Of a DNA stretch of 64,000 nucleotides, positions 9,417 to 16,692 are shown in pieces; within the stretch, counting starts at the first letter, position 1; each line of letters starts with the position of its first letter. The stretch is taken from contig NZ_CP059164.1 in the NCBI RefSeq assembly GCF_013466985.1, positions 496,001 through 560,000 on the forward strand, written 5' to 3'. Under the pieces are notes generated by a model. That model saw only the letters and a program-made list of their open reading frames with translations. It was not told the DNA's origin and ran no database searches. A program made the position numbers and the translations under genes. This stretch comes from Nocardioides ungokensis. GTDB taxonomy: Bacteria > Actinomycetota > Actinomycetes > Propionibacteriales > Nocardioidaceae.

Positions 9417-9761
9417 GTGCTGGACCGAACATTTCAGGCAGAGATCGTCGACGAGACCCTCGTGGTACGCGGCGACGTGGACGACTACGGCATCATCACC
9501 CTGCGCAACCTGCTCGCCGAGCACGGCACCAGGCCCGGCGGCCGGTTGGCCGTCGACCTCAGTGGTGTCGACTACCTCCCCAGCGTCGCCGTCGGGGTGC
9601 TGACGAAGGCGATCGCTGCCGCCGACCGCTCCGGCAGCCAGGTGGACCTGGTCGCACGGCGCGGCAGCGTCGCCCAGCGGGTGCTGATGGTCTGCGCGCT
9701 GCCCTACCTGGATTCCGCAGACGACGAGGGCGACCCGCCGGAGTCCGACGTCCCCGCCTGA
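9417..9761 (+). CDS. STAS-domain anti-anti-sigma factor (first copy)
   Basis: A 114-residue single STAS domain of the RsbV/SpoIIAA type. Such proteins bind an RsbW-like kinase when unphosphorylated and so release a sigma factor. The phospho-acceptor loop reads VDLSGVDYLPSVAVGVL: Ser56 sits where SpoIIAA Ser58 and RsbV Ser56 are phosphorylated, but the preceding Asp is Pro and the usual Gly is Ala. An acidic tail (DSADDEGDPPESD) ends the protein. It starts with a leaderless GTG, divergent from the bacteriophytochrome-phosphatase, which could dephosphorylate it. It converges with the RsbW-like gene 11 nt away. Confidence 0.85.
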   Translation: MLDRTFQAEIVDETLVVRGDVDDYGIITLRNLLAEHGTRPGGRLAVDLSGVDYLPSVAVGVLTKAIAAADRSGSQVDLVARRGSVAQRVLMVCALPYLDSADDEGDPPESDVPA

Positions 9762-9772
9762 GGCCGCACCCG

Positions 9773-10198
9773 TCAGTGGACGGGGAGCACGGCGGTGACC
9801 CGGGTGCCGCCCTGGCGCTCCACCCACCACGACGACGAGAGTGCCTCGACCATCGCCAGGCCGCGGCCGCGCGTGTCGGTGGCCTCGGCGGCCACCACGT
9901 GCGGCTGGGTCCGGCCACCCCCGTCGAGCACGCTCAGCCGCAGGCTGTGGTTCTCGAGCATCCACGACACCTCGAGTCCGAGGTGCGGGTCCGGCCGGCC
10001 GTGGTCGAGCCCGTTGGCCACCAGCTCACCGAGCACGATCGCGGCGTCCATGGCCATGTCGGCCCCGAGCTTCTGACGACCGACGAAGTCAGCGAGCAGC
10101 CGGCGGGCCCGCCGGTTGGTCTCGCGGGAGAAGGGCAGCTCGTGGGTCTCGGTCCGCGCACCGGGCGTCGCCGTCGTCGGCATCCTCGAGTCCCCCAT
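9773..10198 (-). CDS. RsbW-like anti-sigma factor / serine kinase (GHKL ATPase)
   Basis: A 141-residue GHKL ATPase domain. The N-box is LGELVANGLDHG, the G1 box is LDGGG and the G2 box is TRGRGLAMVEAL, so the ATP site looks complete. Such proteins hold a sigma factor inactive and phosphorylate a STAS partner. The ATG at 10198 is chosen for its upstream GGAGG. It follows the second STAS gene by 17 nt, forming a STAS-kinase operon in the classical rsbV-rsbW order. No SigB/SigF-type sigma gene is in the window, so the target must be elsewhere, or the protein controls something other than a sigma factor. Confidence 0.85.
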   Translation of the reverse strand: MGDSRMPTTATPGARTETHELPFSRETNRRARRLLADFVGRQKLGADMAMDAAIVLGELVANGLDHGRPDPHLGLEVSWMLENHSLRLSVLDGGGRTQPHVVAAEATDTRGRGLAMVEALSSSWWVERQGGTRVTAVLPVH

Positions 10199-10215
10199 GC
10201 CCCCGGCCTCCTGAC

Positions 10216-10524
10216 TCAGGCGGTCTCGTGGTCGAGACCGCAGATGGTGAGCACCCGCTGCGCGACGGTCCCGTCGGCGGCCGCCAGCACCAGGTCGACG
10301 CCGGCCGTCTCGGCCTTGCGTCGGGCCGTGGCGAGCACGCCGACGGCCAGGCTCGGGAAGTAGTCGACCCCGCTCAGGTCGATGCGGATCGTGCGCGCGA
10401 AGTCGTTGGAGTACTTCGTGATCTCGTCGCGCAGGACGATGCCGGCTGCCTCGTCGATCTCGCCGCGGGCGGCCAGGGTCGAGGAGCCCTCGTCGAAGCT
10501 GGATGAGTAAGACAAGTCGTCCAC
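10216..10524 (-). CDS. STAS-domain anti-anti-sigma factor (second copy)
   Basis: A 102-residue STAS domain starting at GTG 10524 (VDDLSYSSSF). Its phospho-acceptor loop IDLSGVDYFPSLAVGVL has Ser58 at the expected position and shares the unusual Pro-Ser-x-Ala-Val-Gly pattern with the first STAS copy, which suggests duplication or a shared partner. A serine-rich N-terminus (SYSSSFDEGSS) is an extra feature. It is the first gene of an operon with the RsbW-like kinase. A TATCCT box lies exactly 6 nt before the GTG, so the mRNA is probably leaderless. Confidence 0.85.
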   Translation of the reverse strand: MDDLSYSSSFDEGSSTLAARGEIDEAAGIVLRDEITKYSNDFARTIRIDLSGVDYFPSLAVGVLATARRKAETAGVDLVLAAADGTVAQRVLTICGLDHETA

Positions 10525-10530
10525 GTGGCG

Positions 10531-10536
10531 AGGATA
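10531..10536 (-). promoter_or_regulatory. -10 box of the leaderless STAS-kinase operon
   Basis: TATCCT on the minus strand, 6 nt before GTG 10524. Confidence 0.6.
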
Positions 10537-10584
10537 GCCCGCGCGCCCGGATGGCGCGATGTGCCCGGCGGCAAGGCGTTGGCC

Positions 10585-10590
10585 TAGCGT
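10585..10590 (+). promoter_or_regulatory. -10 box of the heme oxygenase gene
   Basis: TAGCGT, predicting a start site near 10597 and a leader of about 23 nt containing the ribosome-binding site GGAAGGA before GTG 10620. It is divergent from the STAS-kinase promoter about 50 bp away. Confidence 0.5.
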
Positions 10591-10619
10591 GGGCACCGTC
10601 CCCGCGCGGAAGGAACCAG

Positions 10620-11329
10620 GTGCACCCAGCAGCCGACCCGTCGCTCCCTCTGTCGCTCGCCATGCGGGAGGGTTCCCGCGGCGACCACGAGCACGCCGAG
10701 TCGTCGGACTTCGTCGCGGACCTGATGGCCGGCAGGGCTCACCCCGCGCGGTACGCCGCCTACCTGCGCCGGCTGCGCGCCGTCTACGCCGCCCTCGAGA
10801 CGGCGGTCCACGAGCAGCGCCACCACGTCGCGGGTCGCCCCGGTGCACGACGATGCCCTGTGCCGTCTCGACGCCCTCGACCGGGACCTCGCCCACTGGG
10901 CGCCGGGCGATGCCGGAGCGGCCACCTCGGCGGCGACCGCCGCCTACCGGAGCGGATCGAGCGCGCGGCGCACCGACCGCACCTGCTGGTCGCCCACCAC
11001 TACACGCGCTACCTCGGCGACCTCTCCGGTGGCCGGATGCTGGCCCGGGCGCTGCGCCGCGGCTACCCCCGGCCAGGGACTGGACCGGCCGGACTGGCGT
11101 TCCTACGACTTCCCCGACGTCCCGAAGCCGGTGGCCTACAAGCGGGGCCTACCGGGCGACGCTCGACGACCTCCCGCTCACCGAGGACCAGCGCGAGGAG
11201 GTGGTCGAGGAGGTCCGGCACGCGTTCCGCCTGAACCGGCTGCTCCTCGACGAGGTGGCAGGCCTCGAGGTCGGCGGCACCGAGGTCGACGGCACGGGAC
11301 GCCCTCGCGAGCCGGCCGGACGACCCTGA
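10620..11329 (+). pseudogene. Biliverdin-forming heme oxygenase, frame broken by four one-base indels
   Basis: Joining three frames gives a full heme oxygenase of about 235 residues. The start GTG 10620 has GGAAGGA upstream. The proximal heme-ligand region reads MREGSRGDHEHAESSDF, with His in the H-x-x-A-E pattern. The distal helix reads RYLGDLSGGRML, the typical GDLSGG motif. The end reads ATLDDLPLTEDQREEVVEE. The frame changes near 10830, 10951, 11070 and 11145; each is repaired by one base in a G or C run (remove G, add G, remove C, remove G). Sequencing error is more likely than decay, because all family motifs survive. Heme oxygenase opens heme to biliverdin, the chromophore the nearby bacteriophytochrome needs. 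Confidence 0.75.
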
Positions 11330-11340
11330 CGGACGGCCGC

Positions 11341-12121
11341 TCAGCCGGGCCCGGGTCGGGCGCCGACGACGAGCGTGCCGCCGACCTCCTCGTCGTGGAC
11401 GACCTCGGGGACGAGGCCCACCTCCCTCATCAGCCGCGCGGTCACCGGCGCCTGGGCGACACTGCTCTCGACGAGCAGGTGCCCGCCGGGAGCCAGCCAG
11501 GCGGCCGCGCCGGCCACGACCCGGCGCTGGACGTCGAGGCCGTCGACGCCGCCGTCGAGCGCCACCCGGTGCTCGTGCAGGCGCGCCTCGGGCGGCATCA
11601 GGCTGATCGTCCGTCGGGACGTACGGCGCGTTGCAGGCGAGCACGTCGACGCGGCCGAGCAGGCCGCCGGGCAGCGCGTCGTAGAGGTCGCCGCCGAAGA
11701 CCCGCTCCGGCGGGAGGTTGCGCCGGGCGCAGGACACCGCCGCCGGGTCGAGGTCGGCGGCGTACACCTCGGCGCCGGGGACGGACGCCGAGACGGCGGC
11801 GCCGACCGCGCCGGTGCCGCAGCACAGGTCCACGACCACCGAGCCCCTGGCAGCGAGGCGGGTCGCGTGTCGGGCCATCAGCTCGGTGCGTCGTCGCGGC
11901 ACGAACACCCCCGGCAGCACCACGACGTGCAGGCCGCAGAACTCCGCCCACCCCACCAGGACCTCCAGCGGGATGCCGGCCACGCGGTCGGCGACCATCC
12001 GCTCGAGCTCCCCGCTGGAGCCGGCGGCACCGACGAGCAGCGCGGCCTCCTCCTCGGCGAAGACACACCCGGCGGCGCGCAGCCGGGCCACGACGTCGGC
12101 CGGTGGGACAGCTGTGGTCAT
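11341..12121 (-). pseudogene. PrmC/HemK-related protein-(glutamine-N5) methyltransferase, one frameshift
   Basis: About 260 residues from ATG 12121 (GGAG upstream). The N-terminal helical domain is followed by an SAM-binding fold with VVDLCCGTGAVGAAV and the catalytic loop CNAPYVPTD, where PrmC has NPPY; the NAPY form fits the PrmC-related actinobacterial family whose substrate is unknown. The frame breaks near 11609; one base removed restores TDISLMPPEARLHEHRVALDGG and the normal C-terminus. Probably a sequencing indel. It converges with heme oxygenase, 11 nt apart. Confidence 0.75.
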
Positions 12122-12161
12122 GCGGTCTCCGGGCTCGAGGGGCGGGACGCGATGATGGTCC

Positions 12162-12545
12162 ATGCACGACGCCCTCCACACCTCGCTCGGCCAGCTCACC
12201 CTGGTCGCGGCGGGGTACGCCGCCCTCGTCGCCGTGGTGGCCCTCGTCGTCACCGTGCGCCGGGTCCCGCGCCCGACCTGGCTCGACCACATGGTCTGGA
12301 TCCTCGAGCTGTTGCTCGTCGTGCGCGCGGTCGCCGGCGTGGGGAGCATGCTCAACGGGCAACGTCCCGAGGAGATGTCGGCGCACGTGGGCTACCTGGT
12401 CGCGGCGGTCTGCGTGCTGCCGATCGCGATGCAGTCCATCGCCGAGGACCGCGGGACCTGGTCGTCCGGCGTGGTCACCGTCGCGGCCCTGGCCGTCGCC
12501 GTGGTCGCCGTACGCCTCCAGATGACGTGGGGGCACGGTGCCTGA
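12162..12545 (+). CDS. Small four-helix membrane protein, function unknown
   Basis: A 127-residue protein with about four hydrophobic segments (near residues 13-33, 43-60, 75-92 and 100-118) and a conserved-looking loop GVGSMLNGQRPEEM. I do not recognise the family. It overlaps the next membrane-protein gene by 8 nt, so the two are an operon and may form a complex. It is divergent from the PrmC-like gene with a 40-nt gap. Confidence 0.6.
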   Translation: MHDALHTSLGQLTLVAAGYAALVAVVALVVTVRRVPRPTWLDHMVWILELLLVVRAVAGVGSMLNGQRPEEMSAHVGYLVAAVCVLPIAMQSIAEDRGTWSSGVVTVAALAVAVVAVRLQMTWGHGA

Positions 12546-12960
12546 CACGGCTCCCCGCAGCGGCCCGCACAAGGTGCTGCTCACGTTCTACGCCCTGTTC
12601 ACGCTCGCCGCCGGCGCCCGGGCGGCGGTGCAGCTGGCCACCGACGCCGGACGAGCGCCGATCGCCTACACCCTCTCCGCGGTCGCGGCGGTGACGTACG
12701 CCGCAGGCTGGGTGGCCATCCGCCGGGCCTCCGTCGGCCACACCGGCTTCGCCAGCGTGATGCTGTGGGTCGAGCTGGCCGGCGTGCTCACGGTCGGCAC
12801 CCTGAGCCTGGTGCAGGGCGACTGGTTCCCCGATGCCTCGGTGTGGTCCGACTACGGCATCGGATACGGCTTCGTCCCGGCGGTGCTGCCGATCGCGGGG
12901 CTCGTCTGGCTGCGCCGGCAGAAGCAGCAGCAGCCGGAGCGCGCTCGCGCCGAGCGCTGA
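12538..12960 (+). CDS. Small four-helix membrane protein, function unknown
   Basis: A 140-residue protein starting at GTG 12538 inside the end of the previous gene. It has four predicted membrane helices (near residues 14-32, 43-62, 73-92 and 107-125) and a basic tail (RRQKQQQPERARAER). A WFPDASVWSDYGIGYGF loop precedes the last helix. No family recognised. Its end lies 5 nt from the end of the convergent potassium-channel gene. Confidence 0.6.
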   Translation: MPDTAPRSGPHKVLLTFYALFTLAAGARAAVQLATDAGRAPIAYTLSAVAAVTYAAGWVAIRRASVGHTGFASVMLWVELAGVLTVGTLSLVQGDWFPDASVWSDYGIGYGFVPAVLPIAGLVWLRRQKQQQPERARAER

Positions 12961-12964
12961 GCGT

Positions 12965-13504
12965 TCACTCGCCCCTGCGCTCGAGCCCCCTCTGCACCGC
13001 GTTGAAGAGCGACCGGGCGGCCAGGCCGATGATCGCGAGGTCGCCGATCATCTGCAGGATGGCGACGATGCGGGCCGCCTGCGAGACGGGGGCGATGTCG
13101 CCGAAGCCGACCGTCGCGAAGACCGTGACGGTGAAGTAGAGCGAGTCGAGCCGGTTCAGGGGCTCGGTGAACTGCCCCTCCTGGCTCTGGTCCATCAGGT
13201 AGTAGCTGGTGGCGAAGATGATCAGGAAGAGCGGCACGGAGGTTGCCAGGGCTCCCGCGGCCCGGATCCGGGGGTACGGCGAGCGCGTGATCTCGCGGAT
13301 CTGCCAGGCCAGCAGCAGGGCGACCACGGTGATGCCGGCCACCAGCACGCCCGCCTCCGCCGCCTGCAGCTTGGTCATCGGCAGGACGAAGTAGCCCACG
13401 ACGATGGCCACCGCGACCACCGCCGACCGCAGCAGCGACGCGAGGGCGAGGCGACGCCGCGCCCGCGGGGGGAGCTGCTCGTACGACAGGTGGTCGTGGC
13501 TCAT
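12965..13504 (-). CDS. Two-pore-helix-type potassium/ion channel protein
   Basis: A 179-residue protein with about four hydrophobic segments. The last pair encloses a pore loop with the selectivity filter TVGFGD at residues 131-136, the K+ channel signature. The filter follows the helix ending YFTVTVFA, and the inner helix follows as IVAILQMIGDLAIIGL. There is no RCK or voltage-sensor domain, so it is a minimal channel, likely in the cytoplasmic membrane. Start ATG 13504. Confidence 0.85.
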   Translation of the reverse strand: MSHDHLSYEQLPPRARRRLALASLLRSAVVAVAIVVGYFVLPMTKLQAAEAGVLVAGITVVALLLAWQIREITRSPYPRIRAAGALATSVPLFLIIFATSYYLMDQSQEGQFTEPLNRLDSLYFTVTVFATVGFGDIAPVSQAARIVAILQMIGDLAIIGLAARSLFNAVQRGLERRGE

Positions 13505-13745
13505 CTCGTTGCGACTCCACGCTCGGTTCCGGACCCGTGCGGGCCTCCACGCGGGTGCTCCGAGTCAAGCGGTGGGCGTGGCCCCGGTCAACGCCCGGGG
13601 CTGATGAGATCCCCGGCCCGTTGTGATCACCCGCGATGGATGAGGTCGGAGGTGGGGACGGCGACGAGGCTGGCAGTCCCAGGACCTTCCCCGGGCCGGA
13701 CGCCACCCGAGCGCGGCCGGGGGCTCAGCGCGAGAAAGGCATCCC

Positions 13746-15614
13746 ATGGACGACTACCCGAGCATCGCTGACCACGGAATGATCGGAGACCTGCAGACCA
13801 GCGCCCTGATCAGCACCGACGGCGCCATCGACTGGTTCTGCGCGCCCCGCTTCGACTCCCCGAGCCTGTTCGGCGCCCTGCTCGACCACGGCAACGGCGG
13901 TCACCTGCGGATCCGGCCCGACAGCGACCAGGTCACGACCAAGCAGCTCTACCTGCCCGACACTGCTGTGCTGATCACCCGGTTCATGACCGAGGACGGG
14001 GTCGGCGAGACCGTCGACTTCATGCCCGTGACCGGCACCACCGCCACCGACACCCACCGGATCGTCCGCCTGGTTCGCTGCGTGCGCGGTCAGATGACCT
14101 TCGACGCACACATCGCCCCGCGGTTCGACTACGGGCGCCGCGCGCACGAGATGCAGATCACCGAGCACGGAGGGGTGCTGACCAGCGGCGACGAGGCCGT
14201 GACCGTGCACCTGGTGAGGGAGCCGGGAGACGAGCAGCTCGCGCACGCGGAGGTCGACGAGAACGGCGACCTGCACGCCCGGGTCACGCTGACCGCGGGA
14301 CAGCTGCGCGGCCTCGTGCTGGAGACCGGCTCGGCCGGACCGGCCCGGACGATGCGCGTGGAGGAGGTGCAGCGCCTGCTCGACGACACGGTGGACTTCT
14401 GGAAGTCGTGGGTCGCGCAGTCGACGTACACCGGACGCTGGCGGGAGATGCTGACCCGGTCGGCGATCACCCTCAAGCTCATGACCTACGCCCCCTCGGG
14501 CGGCCTGGTCGCCGCCCCCACCGCCGGCCTGCCCGAGCAGGTCGGGGGCGAGCGCAACTGGGACTACCGCTACACGTGGATCCGCGACGCGTCGTTCTCG
14601 ATCTACGCGCTCATCGGCCTGGGCTTCATGGAGGAGGCGGGGGCCTTCGCGCAGTGGCTGCGCGAACGGGTCGACGAGCAGGTGGAGGGGGCCGAGGGGC
14701 CGCTCAACATCATGTACCGCATCGACGGGTCGCCCGACCTGGAGGAGGAGGAGCTCCCGCACTGGGAGGGCTACCGCCGCTCGAGCCCGGTGCGGATCGG
14801 CAACGGCGCTGCCGGCCAGCTCCAGCTCGACATCTACGGCGAGGCGCTCGACAGCCTTTACTACGCTGACGCCCACGGCCTGGAGATGGGGCATGCCGGC
14901 TGGCTCGCGGTCAGCCGGCTCCTGGAGTGGGTCGCCGACAACTGGGACCAGCCCGAGGAGGGGATCTGGGAGACGCGGGGCGGCCGGAAGGACTTCACCT
15001 ACGGTCGCCTGATGTGCTGGGTTGCCCTCGACCGCGGCATCCGGCTGGCGGCCGAGCACGGCCGGCCGGCGCCGCTGGACCACTGGACCAGGCAGCGTGA
15101 CGCGATCTACCGCCAGATCATGGAGCGCGGGTGGAACGCCGAGCGGCAGGCCTTCGTGCAGCAGTACGGCGACCGGGTGCTGGACTCCTCGCTGCTCCGG
15201 ATGTCCAGCGTGGGCTTCGTGTCTCCGCACGACCCGATGTGGACCTCGACGTTGCGCGCGATGGACGAGGAGCTGGTCACCGACAGCCTCGTCTACCGCT
15301 ACGACCCCGCGGCCTCCCCGGACGGGCTGCGCGGCTCCGAGGGCACCTTCTCGCTGTGCACGTTCACCTACGTCGACGCGCTCGCCCGGGCCGGCCGCCT
15401 CGACGACGCGCGGCTGGTCTTCGAGAAGATGTTCACCTACGCCAACCACGTCGGCCTGTTCTCCGAGGAGATCGCCCTGACCGGCGAGCAGATCGGGAAC
15501 TTCCCGCAGGCGTTCACCCACCTGGCCCTGATCGACGCGGCCATCACCCTGGACAGGGAGCTGGACCTGCACGCCGCGGCGCAGGCCCCGGCGTACGCCG
15601 GCACCTCGGTCTGA
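13746..15614 (+). CDS. Glycoside hydrolase family 15 protein (glucoamylase or trehalase type)
   Basis: A 622-residue cytosolic enzyme. The N-terminal beta domain opens with IADHGMIGDLQTSALISTDGAIDWFC, typical of bacterial GH15 trehalase/glucoamylase-like proteins. The (alpha/alpha)6 catalytic barrel carries NWDYRYTWIRDASFS near residue 275 and GGRKDFTYGRLMCWVALDR near 415. There is no signal peptide. In actinobacteria such proteins act on trehalose or maltose-like oligosaccharides; which one cannot be told here. ATG 13746 has GAAAGG upstream. Its stop lies in a hairpin shared with the convergent DinB gene. Confidence 0.9.
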   Translation: MDDYPSIADHGMIGDLQTSALISTDGAIDWFCAPRFDSPSLFGALLDHGNGGHLRIRPDSDQVTTKQLYLPDTAVLITRFMTEDGVGETVDFMPVTGTTATDTHRIVRLVRCVRGQMTFDAHIAPRFDYGRRAHEMQITEHGGVLTSGDEAVTVHLVREPGDEQLAHAEVDENGDLHARVTLTAGQLRGLVLETGSAGPARTMRVEEVQRLLDDTVDFWKSWVAQSTYTGRWREMLTRSAITLKLMTYAPSGGLVAAPTAGLPEQVGGERNWDYRYTWIRDASFSIYALIGLGFMEEAGAFAQWLRERVDEQVEGAEGPLNIMYRIDGSPDLEEEELPHWEGYRRSSPVRIGNGAAGQLQLDIYGEALDSLYYADAHGLEMGHAGWLAVSRLLEWVADNWDQPEEGIWETRGGRKDFTYGRLMCWVALDRGIRLAAEHGRPAPLDHWTRQRDAIYRQIMERGWNAERQAFVQQYGDRVLDSSLLRMSSVGFVSPHDPMWTSTLRAMDEELVTDSLVYRYDPAASPDGLRGSEGTFSLCTFTYVDALARAGRLDDARLVFEKMFTYANHVGLFSEEIALTGEQIGNFPQAFTHLALIDAAITLDRELDLHAAAQAPAYAGTSV

Positions 15615-15632
15615 CGCCCGCGCTGGGCGTCA
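15612..15632. terminator. Symmetric hairpin holding both convergent stop codons
   Basis: TGACGCCC-GCGCT-GGGCGTCA. The TGA at its left edge is the stop of the GH15 gene, and the TCA at its right edge is the stop of the DinB gene on the other strand. It could end transcription in both directions. Confidence 0.6.
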
Positions 15633-16142
15633 GTCGATGACCATCCAGGTGCGGCCGTCGATCAGCTCGCGCGCGGCGTCGAGGTGGCCTGCGTGCGTCG
15701 CGGTCTCGGTGATCACGTGCAGCAGCACCTCGCGCAGGCTGTCCAGGCGGAAGTCGCCGAAGAAGTCCGGCCACCAGGCCGGAGCGGCGTCCAGGGGCGT
15801 GCGCCCGACGATCGCGTCGGTGCGCGCGGCCTCCTCGCGGTAGGCGGCCAGGATCGCGTCGGCCGACTCGTCCGGCCCGAGCCGCCAGGCGCTACCGGTC
15901 GACGCCTCGACCTCGTCCCGGACCGCCTGCTCGCCCGCGACGACCCCGCGGAACCAGAACCGCTCGTCGTCGTGCGTCAGGTGCCGGACCAGCCCGAGGC
16001 AGGACCATCCCGAGGGCAGCACCGGGCGGCGGAGGGTCTCGTCGTCCAGCCCCTCGAGGATGCCGAGCACGTGCCGTCGCTGTGAGCGGAGGTGGGCGAG
16101 CAGGAGCTCGGTCTCGGCGGTGGTGACGTCGGCCGCGGTCAC
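15630..16142 (-). CDS. DinB-family (DUF664-type) protein
   Basis: A 170-residue four-helix-bundle protein of the DinB/YfiT superfamily. The metal-ligand His positions are visible in GLVRHLTHDDERFWFRG and EVLLHVITETATHAGHLD, where His-x3-His ends the last helix. Many actinobacterial members are mycothiol-dependent transferases; the substrate is unknown here. The start is GTG 16142, overlapping the stop of the VOC gene by 4 nt, so the pair is an operon. Confidence 0.8.
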   Translation of the reverse strand: MTAADVTTAETELLLAHLRSQRRHVLGILEGLDDETLRRPVLPSGWSCLGLVRHLTHDDERFWFRGVVAGEQAVRDEVEASTGSAWRLGPDESADAILAAYREEAARTDAIVGRTPLDAAPAWWPDFFGDFRLDSLREVLLHVITETATHAGHLDAARELIDGRTWMVID

Positions 16143-16546
16143 GACGTCTCCAGTCCCTGGGCGATCTCCCAGCTGTGGCCCGCGGGGTCGGTGAAGGTCG
16201 CGACCCGCATGCCCCAGGGCCGGTCGACCGGACCGACGAGCACGGCCACGCCCCGCTCCCGGAGCTGGACGCAGACCGCGTCGACGTCGTCGACCCAGAT
16301 GCTGAGCTGGAAACGCGAGCCGGTCTCGCGAGCGGCAACCGGCGCGGGCTCGACGAGCCCCGGGGCCTCGGAGTCCTGGAGCAGGTTGACGAGGAGGTTG
16401 TCGAACTTCATGGCGGCCGAGACCTCGTCCTCGAAGATGACCGAGACCCCGAACACGTCCTCGTAGAAGGCCTTGGCCTGCGGCACGTCCGCCACGAACA
16501 AGCTGATCGCGCTGATGTTCCCCAGTGTCCTCACGTCGGTCCCCAT
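16139..16546 (-). CDS. VOC-superfamily (glyoxalase-like) protein
   Basis: A 135-residue protein with two beta-alpha-beta-beta-beta repeats of the vicinal-oxygen-chelate fold: FVADVPQAKAFYEDVFGVSV at the N-terminus and SIWVDDVDAVCVQLRERGVAV in the second half, ending FTDPAGHSWEIAQ. The last motif contributes a metal or substrate Glu in this family. The reaction cannot be assigned. I chose ATG 16546 for its GGGGGAG site 5 nt upstream; a GTG at 16585 overlaps the promoter. Confidence 0.8.
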   Translation of the reverse strand: MGTDVRTLGNISAISLFVADVPQAKAFYEDVFGVSVIFEDEVSAAMKFDNLLVNLLQDSEAPGLVEPAPVAARETGSRFQLSIWVDDVDAVCVQLRERGVAVLVGPVDRPWGMRVATFTDPAGHSWEIAQGLETS

Positions 16547-16583
16547 CGCGCTCCCCCTGAGATCTGTGCCGATCGACCACCAC

Positions 16584-16589
16584 ACCCTA
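16584..16589 (-). promoter_or_regulatory. -10 box of the VOC-DinB operon
   Basis: TAGGGT on the minus strand, with a predicted start near 16577 and a leader of about 30 nt before ATG 16546. Confidence 0.45.
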
Positions 16590-16680
16590 GGGGTCGAGGA
16601 CCAACAGCATCCAGGGCTTCGCTGGACGCCTCGGCCACAGCGGCCGTGGACGCTGCCCTCGGCCCGGCACGGCCGCGCCC

Positions 16681-16686
16681 TAGGGT
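16681..16686 (+). promoter_or_regulatory. -10 box of a leaderless hydrolase gene
   Basis: TAGGGT, then 6 nt, then the GTG start at 16693. Confidence 0.6.
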
Positions 16687-16692
16687 CGGGGC

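Noticed and set aside
9277..9432. A 52-codon N-terminal extension of the bacteriophytochrome
   Set aside because: The extra residues are Pro/Arg-rich with no family similarity, overlap the divergent promoters, and ATG 9276 has a good ribosome-binding site directly before the conserved start.
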